A stretch of 5,304 nt of DNA from positions 1 through 5,304 of the forward strand of contig CANKMK010000052.1 in assembly GCA_947483025.1 (NCBI GenBank), given 5' to 3'. Positions 1 to 5,304 of this stretch are shown here, piece by piece (position 1 is the first letter of the stretch; every line of letters starts with the position of its first letter). A model generated the notes under the pieces. It saw only the letters and a list, made by a program, of their open reading frames with translations, did not search any database and was not told where the DNA came from. The DNA comes from Chloroflexota bacterium (GTDB taxonomy: Bacteria > Chloroflexota > Limnocylindria > Limnocylindrales > Limnocylindraceae). The position numbers and the translations under genes are program-made.

Positions 1-2910
1 CAGGATCGGGCGTACGCGGGTTGCACCAGCGCGCAGCAGGGCATCCTTTGTTGGGACCCCCTCATGGCGGAGCTGCTCAACGCGGTCGAGCAACACGATG
101 GCGTTCGTCACCACGATGCCGATCAACATCAAGAACCCGATGAGCGCCGAGATTCCAATCGGACGATTCGTGATCAGGAGTGCCGGGAAGGCACCGATCA
201 CGGCGAGCGGCAGGCTGAACATGATCACGAGCGGATCAACCAGCGAGTTGAAGACCAGCACCATCGTGAGGTAGACAAGCAGGATCGCGACAGCCATCGC
301 GGTGAAGAGGCCGCTGAACGACTCGTTCTGCTGCTCCGTCACGCCAGCGAGGCGTACGTTGACCTTGCTCAGCTTTCCTCCATCCTGCAGTTCGGTGACC
401 GCTGTCTTCACGGCGGTGTTAACGGCACCGGTATCGGCCACGGCAATCTCGCCCGTCACGTTGGCGGCGAGCGCCTGGTCGATGCGCGTAATGCTCGACG
501 GCACGGATAGCTCCTCGATCGTTGCGATGCTGCTGAGCGGCACCTTCTTCGCGCCACCTACAAGGTATGCGCCGAGCTGCTCGATGTTGTTCACGGAGTT
601 GCTATCGATCTTGATCGAGAGATTGACCTTTGCGCCATCGACGGTGATCTGCCCAAGCAGCGAACCAACGAGGAGGTTGCGCACCTCACCGGCCACCTGT
701 GCCGCGGAGAGTCCGGACATCGCTGCTGCTGATGGGTTCACGGTGATCTCAATCTGGCGGCCCGCCTTTACGAGGTCGCTCTTGACGTTTGCGAGGTCGC
801 CATTCGCGGCGAGTGTGGTGACGAGGAGGTCCGATGCCGCCTCGACGTCAGTGGCACGTTCGCCGGTAACGATCACGGAGATAGCGTTGGAGCCTGCGGC
901 GAAGCCGATCTCCTCCACCGTCACGGTCCATCCCTGGGTACCGACCTCTGCAAGTGATTCCGCCAGGCGGGTCTTCGCTTCAGCGAGATCGGTATCGGCG
1001 CTCAGCACCACCGTCATTCGTGCGGCGTTCGGCGCCCGCCCCGTGGTGGCGGCGACGAGCGTTTGCGTACCTGTGGCATCGGCGCTCGGGATCGAGGTCG
1101 TTACCAGTTCAACGGTTTGGTCCTTACCAAGAATTTCGTAGGCGACGCGACTGCGCGTGAGAACTCGCTCGGTGGAGGTGCCGAGTGGCGGGTTCACCGT
1201 CACCGTCAGGACCTTCTCACTCCCACTGTTCAAGAACTGGGTTGGGATAGAGCCTGCGAGCGAGGTTGCCCCAAGGAAGAGGCTGAACGCGATGAGGAGG
1301 GTGGCGAACTTGGTTGCGCGACGTCGCAGCGCAAGTCCGAGCACTGGTAGATAGAGGCGCCCCCAGATGGAGACCTCTTCGTGGTCGGTGTCGACCGCGT
1401 ACGGAATCGTTGCCTTCGCGCCCTTCACCTTGACCAAGAAGTAGGCGAGCACTGGAATCACCGTAAGGGCAACGACCAGCGATGCAAGGAGGGCGTAGGT
1501 GACCGTCAACGCGAATGGGAGGAAGAACTGGCTGATCAGGCCGCCAACGACGCCGAGCGGCAAGAAGACCGCAATCGTCGTGATAGTCGAGCTGGTGATC
1601 GCCGAGGAGACCTCGCGTGTGCCGTTCAGAACGGCTTCGCCGATGGGTTCCCCTTGGCTGCGGTGTCGGTAGATGTTTTCGAGCACCACGATGGAGTCGT
1701 CCACCACGCGGCCAACCGCTACGGCGAGGCCGCCGAGGGTCATGATGTTGATGGTGATGCCGGTCGTTGACATGAGGATGATCGCCGCCAAGACGCTCAG
1801 CGGAATGCTCACTGCGGCGACGATGGTCGAGCGCAGGTTCAGCAAGAAGACGAAGATCACAACGACGGCGAAGGCTGCTCCGAGGCCGCCCTCCTTCACG
1901 AGTGCATCGATGGATTCAAGGATGAAGATCGATGAGTCGGTGACGACAGAGTGCTTCACCTGCGCGTCGTGCGCAGCGGCAAACTCCTCGATGGCGGCGA
2001 TTGAATCCTGGGCCGTGGTGACCGTATTGGCATCGGCCGACTTGCTGACGCTGATGGTCAGACCAGGGGTGCCGTTCGTCTCAGACCAGCCGGTGGTGTG
2101 CACCTCGGCGAGCGATACGGTCGCAACATCCTTAAGGAAGACGGCAAATGGCTGGCCGGCTGGTGATACCCCGCCGCCAACGATGAGGTTCTCGAGGTCC
2201 GCAATCGAGGTGAAGCGGCCGGTCGCCGACACGGGGACCAGGGTGGTGCCAACTGGGAGCTGCCCCCCTGGATAGGTCAGGTTGTTCGCCTGAATCAGGC
2301 CCTGTACCTGCGACATGCTGACGCCCGTTGCGGCGAGCTTCGCTGCGTTGAGCTGAATGAACGCCTGCGTCTCAACGCCACCCGAGAGATCGGCGGCGGA
2401 GATGCCGCTGATGCCACGAATGCTCGGCATTAGCTCGCTCTGCGTGAGGGCTGCCAGTTCAGTCAGTGTCGTACCAGCCTTTGGGGTAAGGGTGGCGATG
2501 ACAACGGCAGAAGAGTTGATGTTGAAGTTGCGCACCACGGGGGTAACGCCTGAGGGGAGGCGGGAGCCTGCGATCGCGGTCTCGATCTGACGCACGATCT
2601 CCTTGACGTCGCTCCCGTAGGCAAATTGGGCGGAGACGAAACCGAGTCCGGTCGTTGAGACGGAGCGGAGCGACTCCACCCCTGCCACTGAGGCAACGGC
2701 GGCCTCAATCGGCGCAGCCACCTGCTCGGCCACATCTGCCGTGCCTGCCCCCGGGTATGGGGCAATGATCGTCACGATTGGGAAGTCGATGTTTGGAAGC
2801 AGCTCCTGCTTCAGGCTCCCCCAGCTCGCCACGCCCCCGCCAAAGATTGCGAGTGCGATCAGGATGGTCACGCTGCGTCGAGCGACCGCGAGCTTGGTCA
2901 GGAAAAACAT
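1..2910 (-). CDS. RND-family efflux permease (AcrB/SwrC-like), 3'-truncated by window edge
   Basis: Inner-membrane, proton-driven exporter of the resistance-nodulation-division superfamily. The frame is open for 970 codons from an ATG at 2908-2910 and runs off position 1, so the C-terminus (TM11-12, roughly 50-100 residues for this family) is missing. N-terminal TM1 lies at about residues 12-31, followed by the family motif PNIDFP (40-45). A large extracytoplasmic loop (about 33-340) precedes TM2-TM6 (about 341-495). TM4 carries the proton-relay pair D404-D405 in a VVDDSIVVLEN context, equivalent to AcrB D407/D408. TM7 is near 534-553, the second large loop runs to about 867, and TM8-TM10 follow. 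TM10 has T935-N936 where AcrB has K940-N941. The last visible residues, TRVRPIL, match the conserved stretch before TM11. No membrane-fusion or outer-membrane partner gene lies in the window. The family is certain; the substrate (drug, lipid or surfactant) is unknown. Confidence 0.96.
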   Translation of the reverse strand, partial: MFFLTKLAVARRSVTILIALAIFGGGVASWGSLKQELLPNIDFPIVTIIAPYPGAGTADVAEQVAAPIEAAVASVAGVESLRSVSTTGLGFVSAQFAYGSDVKEIVRQIETAIAGSRLPSGVTPVVRNFNINSSAVVIATLTPKAGTTLTELAALTQSELMPSIRGISGISAADLSGGVETQAFIQLNAAKLAATGVSMSQVQGLIQANNLTYPGGQLPVGTTLVPVSATGRFTSIADLENLIVGGGVSPAGQPFAVFLKDVATVSLAEVHTTGWSETNGTPGLTISVSKSADANTVTTAQDSIAAIEEFAAAHDAQVKHSVVTDSSIFILESIDALVKEGGLGAAFAVVVIFVFLLNLRSTIVAAVSIPLSVLAAIILMSTTGITINIMTLGGLAVAVGRVVDDSIVVLENIYRHRSQGEPIGEAVLNGTREVSSAITSSTITTIAVFLPLGVVGGLISQFFLPFALTVTYALLASLVVALTVIPVLAYFLVKVKGAKATIPYAVDTDHEEVSIWGRLYLPVLGLALRRRATKFATLLIAFSLFLGATSLAGSIPTQFLNSGSEKVLTVTVNPPLGTSTERVLTRSRVAYEILGKDQTVELVTTSIPSADATGTQTLVAATTGRAPNAARMTVVLSADTDLAEAKTRLAESLAEVGTQGWTVTVEEIGFAAGSNAISVIVTGERATDVEAASDLLVTTLAANGDLANVKSDLVKAGRQIEITVNPSAAAMSGLSAAQVAGEVRNLLVGSLLGQITVDGAKVNLSIKIDSNSVNNIEQLGAYLVGGAKKVPLSSIATIEELSVPSSITRIDQALAANVTGEIAVADTGAVNTAVKTAVTELQDGGKLSKVNVRLAGVTEQQNESFSGLFTAMAVAILLVYLTMVLVFNSLVDPLVIMFSLPLAVIGAFPALLITNRPIGISALIGFLMLIGIVVTNAIVLLDRVEQLRHEGVPTKDALLRAGATRVRPIL

Positions 2911-2914
2911 GGAA

Positions 2915-2922
2915 CCCCCTCT
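2915..2922 (-). promoter_or_regulatory. Ribosome binding site of the RND permease gene
   Basis: On the minus strand AGAGGGGG lies four bases before the ATG at 2910-2908, and its AGAGG core is seven bases away. This purine-rich Shine-Dalgarno supports the chosen start, as does TM1 beginning about a dozen residues into the protein, which is usual for RND permeases. Confidence 0.7.
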
Positions 2923-2938
2923 ATTTCGCCGATTGGAG

Positions 2939-2954
2939 TGGGCGGCATCGCCCA
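2939..2954. repeat. Perfect 6-bp inverted repeat in the divergent promoter region
   Basis: TGGGCG (2939-2944) and CGCCCA (2949-2954) are perfect inverted arms separated by GCAT. The repeat lies upstream of the TAGTAT hexamer for osmC and about 30 bp before the permease start codon. It could be a small operator, or a hairpin in the permease leader RNA. Given the GC content, chance is also possible. Confidence 0.35.
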
Positions 2955-3006
2955 ACAGGCGTAGTATCGCGGAATCCCGCCGAGGATGCTGCGGGGCTGA
3001 AGAATC

Positions 3007-3022
3007 ATTAAGGGGGGTTAAT
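3007..3022 (+). promoter_or_regulatory. osmC ribosome binding site inside an ATTAA/TTAAT inverted repeat
   Basis: The Shine-Dalgarno AAGGGGGG (3010-3017) ends six bases before the ATG at 3024, which supports that start. The run of six Gs is bracketed by perfect inverted arms ATTAA (3007-3011) and TTAAT (3018-3022). AATCAT also occurs directly repeated at 3003-3008 and 3020-3025, the second copy overlapping the start codon. The arms are A/T only, so an RNA hairpin would be weak. The ribosome binding site is secure; a regulatory role for the repeat is speculative. Confidence 0.6.
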
Positions 3023-3023
3023 C

Positions 3024-3458
3024 ATGACCACGCGAACCGCGACCGCTACATGGAACGGCTCACTCCTTGAGGGCTCCGGCGCCATCACCTCATTTGAGAG
3101 CGGTGCGATCGGCACGCTTCCAGTGAGCTGGCCGCGACGCTCAGAGTCGCATGACGGTTCAACCTCTCCGGAAGAGTTGCTCGCTGCAGCGCACGCCTCT
3201 TGTTTCGCCATGGCGCTCTCGGGCGGCCTCGCGCGCAACAACACACCGGCCAAGCAGCTTGACGTTTCAGCGACCGTGACCTTCGAGAAGGTTGAAGCGG
3301 GATGGCGCGTCACGAAGTCGGCGCTCACGTTGAAGGGTGATGTCCCTGGTCTCGATGCTGCCAAGTTTGCAGAGCTGGCCGAAGGGGCGAAGGGTGGCTG
3401 CCCAATCTCCGCAGCGCTGGCGGGGAACGTCGAGATCACTCTCTCGATTAACGCCTAA
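3024..3458 (+). CDS. osmC: OsmC family peroxiredoxin (organic hydroperoxide detoxification)
   Basis: Complete 144-residue cytoplasmic protein, almost the same length as E. coli OsmC (143). Family members are thiol peroxidases that reduce organic hydroperoxides, and to some extent hydrogen peroxide, using two cysteines. Both are present: C60 in the helix-start motif SPEELLAAAHASCFAMAL (48-65), and C126 in KGGCPISAAL (123-132). R38/R39 and E50/E51 match the arginine and glutamate that organise the peroxide site. The spacing and the GGCP(I/V)S context fit the OsmC subfamily proper better than Ohr. The N-terminal half begins with the usual strand, ATATWNGSLLEGSG. The start is fixed by a good ribosome binding site. 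The gene is divergent from the RND permease, and its TAA stop overlaps the stop of the convergent aminotransferase gene. Family members are typically induced by osmotic or oxidative stress; no specific regulator site is recognisable here. Confidence 0.95.
   Translation: MTTRTATATWNGSLLEGSGAITSFESGAIGTLPVSWPRRSESHDGSTSPEELLAAAHASCFAMALSGGLARNNTPAKQLDVSATVTFEKVEAGWRVTKSALTLKGDVPGLDAAKFAELAEGAKGGCPISAALAGNVEITLSINA
3430..3447 (-). terminator. Candidate terminator-like hairpin just past the aminotransferase stop
   Basis: Perfect 6-bp inverted repeat TCGAGA / TCTCGA with a 6-nt loop. On the minus strand it starts eight bases after the aminotransferase stop codon. It is not followed by a T-tract on that strand, so it is not a classical intrinsic terminator. 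It is also part of the osmC coding sequence (codons for VEITLSI), so its conservation may only reflect protein sequence. Positional support only. Confidence 0.25.
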
Positions 3459-4789
3459 GCCTCGTCGCGCACCGCGCGGATCGCTGCGGCGGTCCCGCGC
3501 GCAATGCGCGCAACCTCTTCGTCGCCAATCACAAACGGCGGGCCAAGCACCAGCTGGTCGCCGTCTGTGCCGTTGGCTTGGCCTGTCGCGCTATAGAGAA
3601 GTAGGCCAACATCGCTCGCGTTCTTGGCGTGCGCCAGTACACGCTCGGTGACGCGCTTCGCACGCGCGTGGGGCGCCTTGGTCGCGCGGTCGGCAACGAG
3701 TTCAATCCCGAGCAAGAGTCCGCGCCCGCGAATCTCACCGACCCACGGATCGTTGGCGAGCTCTGCCTCAAGTGCTGCGCGCAACTGGGCGCCTCGGGTT
3801 GCCGAGGCTTCGATCAGATGCTCATCCTGAAGCGTTTTTAGTACCGAGCGCGCAACGGCGGCGCCAGGGATCGAGTGGCTGTAGGTGAAGCCGTGCACGA
3901 AGCCGCTCGCCAAGATCGGCTCAGCGACGTGGCTCGCTGCGGCAACAAAACCGAACGGCCAGTAGCCGCTCGTCACGCCCTTCGCGGCGAGCAGCAGATC
4001 CGGCTGCACGTTCCAATGGTTCGCTCCAAACCAGGTTCCCGTTCGCCCGAAGCCGGTCATCACCTCGTCGGCAACGAGGAGCACCTTGTTGCGCGCGCAC
4101 CATGCGCTGACCGCCGGCCAATAGTCGTCGGATGGAACGGCGGCGGCGAGCGTTGCGCCGGCGATCGGCTCGGCGACAAAGGCGGCGATACGCCCCGGGC
4201 CAACGCGGTTCAGCAGCGCGTCAAGTTCGGCAACCGCTTCGGCGCCGCTCGCAATGGCGTTTGCTCCGTCGTGACCTGCGCGGTACGAGTAGGCGGCTGA
4301 GACATGTTCAAAGCGCCCGAGCCACGGCTCATATGGGCGGCGCAGCCCAGTGCGCCCAGAGAGGTCGAGTGCGCCGAGCGTGTTGCCGTGATAACTCCCC
4401 CATCGACTGACCACGACGGTGCGATCTGGCTCGCCTTGCGCCAGCCAGTAGGCGCGCACCATCTTGAGTGCCGTCTCTGCCGCTTCCGAACCGCCAGAAA
4501 CTGGGTAGAGCGACGGGTCCTTCATTGGTAGAAGCGGGCCAACCTCACTCGCCCAGGCGTCAAGTGGCTCTGCGGTGAAGGCACTTCCATGCGCGTACGC
4601 AATCTTTGCCATCTGCGCCGCAGCGGCATCAGCAACGGCACGACGGCCGTGTCCAATACCAACGACGATGGCGCCACCTGCAGCATCGAGGTAGCGACGA
4701 CCAGTCTTGTCAGTGATGTAGGCGCCGTCGCCAGATGCGGCGATGGGAAGCGCGGCGCCACCGCGACTGAAGATCTGCCCGCTACTCAC
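3455..4789 (-). CDS. Class III PLP-dependent aminotransferase
   Basis: Complete 444-residue cytoplasmic enzyme of fold-type I, aminotransferase class III (the omega-amino acid, GABA, ornithine and DAPA transaminase family). It transfers an amino group to a keto acid through pyridoxal phosphate. Visible landmarks are the phosphate-binding SGGSEA (98-103), the ring-stacking Y133 in YHG (133-135), E207 in AEP, D241 in ADEV (pairs with the PLP pyridine nitrogen), the Schiff-base lysine K270 in AAKGVTSGY, T302 in FTY, and the C-terminal EIRGRGLLLGIEL (352-364). The start is a GTG at 4789-4787 sharing GTGA with the stop of the upstream CoA-transferase-like gene. No Shine-Dalgarno is evident, so translational coupling is likely. 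The N-terminus (IFSRGGAALPI) aligns with where family members begin. The substrate is unknown. The segment before GPPF (401-417) is a Gly/Asp-rich loop rather than the arginine-bearing one of well-studied omega-transaminases. It is probably the last gene of a catabolic operon. Confidence 0.95.
   Translation of the reverse strand: MSSGQIFSRGGAALPIAASGDGAYITDKTGRRYLDAAGGAIVVGIGHGRRAVADAAAAQMAKIAYAHGSAFTAEPLDAWASEVGPLLPMKDPSLYPVSGGSEAAETALKMVRAYWLAQGEPDRTVVVSRWGSYHGNTLGALDLSGRTGLRRPYEPWLGRFEHVSAAYSYRAGHDGANAIASGAEAVAELDALLNRVGPGRIAAFVAEPIAGATLAAAVPSDDYWPAVSAWCARNKVLLVADEVMTGFGRTGTWFGANHWNVQPDLLLAAKGVTSGYWPFGFVAAASHVAEPILASGFVHGFTYSHSIPGAAVARSVLKTLQDEHLIEASATRGAQLRAALEAELANDPWVGEIRGRGLLLGIELVADRATKAPHARAKRVTERVLAHAKNASDVGLLLYSATGQANGTDGDQLVLGPPFVIGDEEVARIARGTAAAIRAVRDEA
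3497..3511 (+). terminator. Candidate GC-rich hairpin downstream of osmC
   Basis: GCGCGC, AAT, GCGCGC form a perfect 6-bp all-GC stem with a 3-nt loop. It starts 39 bases after the osmC stop, inside the antisense 3' end of the aminotransferase gene, where it encodes ARIAR. No T-tract follows on the plus strand. It could stall or end osmC transcription, but alanine/arginine codons in GC-rich DNA make such repeats by chance. Confidence 0.22.
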
Positions 4790-5304
4790 GAAACGTACGC
4801 ACCGGTCGGGTCGAGCTCTTCGCGAATCAGGCGGAGCTCTTCGTCAGTTGGCGTTGGTGTGGCGGGCACGTTCTGTGGAATGCGAATCTCCCACCCAATC
4901 GATGCGCGCACCTCATCAAGGGTGGCGCCAGGGTGCAGACTGCGCAGTGCCATCTCACCATCGTCATCGAATCCGTAGACGCCAAGATCGGTGATCACTC
5001 CCGAAGGCCCGCTGCCGCCCCACCCTTGCGCGGCTCGCGTCTTCGCCGCTGCGACGGCGCCGCCAAGGTTGCCGGGCGAGGTGCGGAAGTCGAGCTCATT
5101 TACAAAGCTGCGCGTGCTTTGGCGCATGATCACCAGGATCTCTTTGGCATTGATGGCGATCTCGCACGCTCCGCCGGAACCTGGCAGGCGTGTCTTTGGT
5201 GCGGTGTAGTCGCCAATGACCGTCGTGTTCAAGTTGCCGAAGCGATCGATCTGCGCGCCGCCGAGGAAGCCCACATCGATGCGGCCCCCCTGCAGGTAGA
5301 GGCC
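4786..5304 (-). CDS. CoA-transferase family I beta-subunit-like protein (GctB/IpdB-like), 5'-truncated by window edge
   Basis: The last 172 residues are visible. The frame stays open to position 5304, so the true start lies outside; an in-frame GTG at 5274 falls inside the conserved core and is not the start. Full-length relatives are about 250 residues, so about 80-90 are missing. Core motifs are DVGFLGGAQIDRFGNLNTT (10-28 of the visible part) and the glycine-rich LPGSGGACEIA (40-50). The C-terminal block has VITDLGVYGF (103-112), LHPGATLDEVR (123-133) and PTDEELRLIREELDP (151-165). This block resembles IpdB of actinobacterial steroid degradation and glutaconate CoA-transferase subunit B. 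Family I enzymes move CoA between carboxylic acids as alpha/beta heteromers, though IpdAB acts as a ring-opening hydrolase. The catalytic glutamate of true transferases (Glu54 in GctB) would lie in the missing N-terminus, so the reaction type cannot be decided. It overlaps the downstream aminotransferase start by four bases; the alpha subunit is expected just upstream. Confidence 0.9.
   Translation of the reverse strand, partial: GLYLQGGRIDVGFLGGAQIDRFGNLNTTVIGDYTAPKTRLPGSGGACEIAINAKEILVIMRQSTRSFVNELDFRTSPGNLGGAVAAAKTRAAQGWGGSGPSGVITDLGVYGFDDDGEMALRSLHPGATLDEVRASIGWEIRIPQNVPATPTPTDEELRLIREELDPTGAYVS

Larger units (their letters stand above)
2911..3023. promoter_or_regulatory. Divergent intergenic control region between RND permease and osmC
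   Basis: This 113-bp gap lies between the start codons of the two divergent genes and must hold the osmC promoter and probably that of the permease. The only AT-containing core in the middle is at 2961-2968. On the plus strand it reads TAGTAT (2962-2967), and on the minus strand GATACT (2968-2963); both are acceptable -10-like hexamers. Neither has a convincing -35 element at 16-18 bp: the nearest plus-strand candidate, TTGGAG at 2933-2938, is 23 bp away. The region also contains a small perfect inverted repeat (2939-2954) and an AT-rich inverted repeat around the osmC ribosome binding site. That divergent promoters sit here is inferred from gene arrangement; the exact elements are weak guesses. 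Confidence 0.4.

Noticed and set aside
302..1141. Long plus-strand open frame (279 codons) antisense to the RND permease
   Set aside because: The translation is low-complexity, rich in Ser/Ala/Thr/Val, with no domain. The opposite strand reads as an uninterrupted RND permease with conserved motifs, so this is a shadow produced by GC-rich codon use.
1673..2275. Plus-strand open frame (200 codons) antisense to the RND permease
   Set aside because: It has no recognisable domain and is in the same antisense register effect as the previous one. It covers the permease TM3-TM4 region and part of its first loop.
1..2910. Possible frameshift or pseudogene in the RND permease
   Set aside because: All 970 codons were read in one frame from the ATG to the window edge without a stop, and motif positions match AcrB numbering within a few residues.
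3008..3439. Minus-strand open frame (143 codons) covering almost all of osmC
   Set aside because: It mirrors osmC, whose plus-strand product has both catalytic cysteines and full family length. The antisense product has no recognisable motif.
3875..4300. Plus-strand open frame (141 codons) antisense to the aminotransferase
   Set aside because: It is Arg/Gly/Ala-rich without motifs, and the minus strand encodes the intact aminotransferase with all catalytic residues.
1..5304. Search for insertion sequences, CRISPR repeats, tRNA/rRNA genes or prophage genes
   Set aside because: No repeated spacer pattern, transposase-like frame, RNA-like fold or phage protein was seen. Genes abut closely and base composition looks uniform.

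Overview
This 5.3 kb window is moderately high-GC bacterial DNA (roughly 60% G+C by eye). It is densely packed with four protein-coding genes, two of them cut by the window edges. No RNA gene, insertion sequence, CRISPR array or phage gene is visible. The RND permease resembles the AcrB-like exporters of Gram-positive bacteria (Bacillus SwrC type) more than Proteobacterial AcrB: it has a Thr-Asn pair where AcrB has Lys-Asn in TM10. With the base composition, this loosely suggests an actinobacterial or Chloroflexota-like organism, but the window has no taxonomic marker and this is a guess.

Layout. Positions 1-2910 (minus) hold most of an RND-family efflux permease, lacking only its C-terminal end. 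A 113-bp intergenic region (2911-3023) separates it from a divergently transcribed, complete OsmC-type peroxide-detoxifying protein (3024-3458, plus). The osmC gene meets a class III PLP-dependent aminotransferase (3455-4789, minus) tail to tail, and their stop codons overlap within four bases. The aminotransferase start overlaps, in a GTGA junction, the stop of the gene before it: the C-terminal two thirds of a family I CoA-transferase beta-subunit-like protein (4786 to the window end, minus).

How the genes relate. The CoA-transferase-like gene and the aminotransferase form a translationally coupled pair. They probably belong to a catabolic operon whose upstream part, likely including an alpha subunit, lies beyond position 5304. 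A plausible role is transamination of an amino-group-bearing carbon source plus CoA activation or processing of an acid intermediate; the substrate cannot be read from the sequence. The permease and osmC share a divergent control region and could both respond to stress or toxic compounds, but this is inferred from arrangement only.

The window looks like ordinary chromosomal gene content. The points most worth a second look are the convergent gene end with interleaved hairpins, the coupled CoA-transferase/aminotransferase pair of unknown substrate, and the altered TM10 proton-relay position of the permease. I found no convincing sign of a previously undescribed system.
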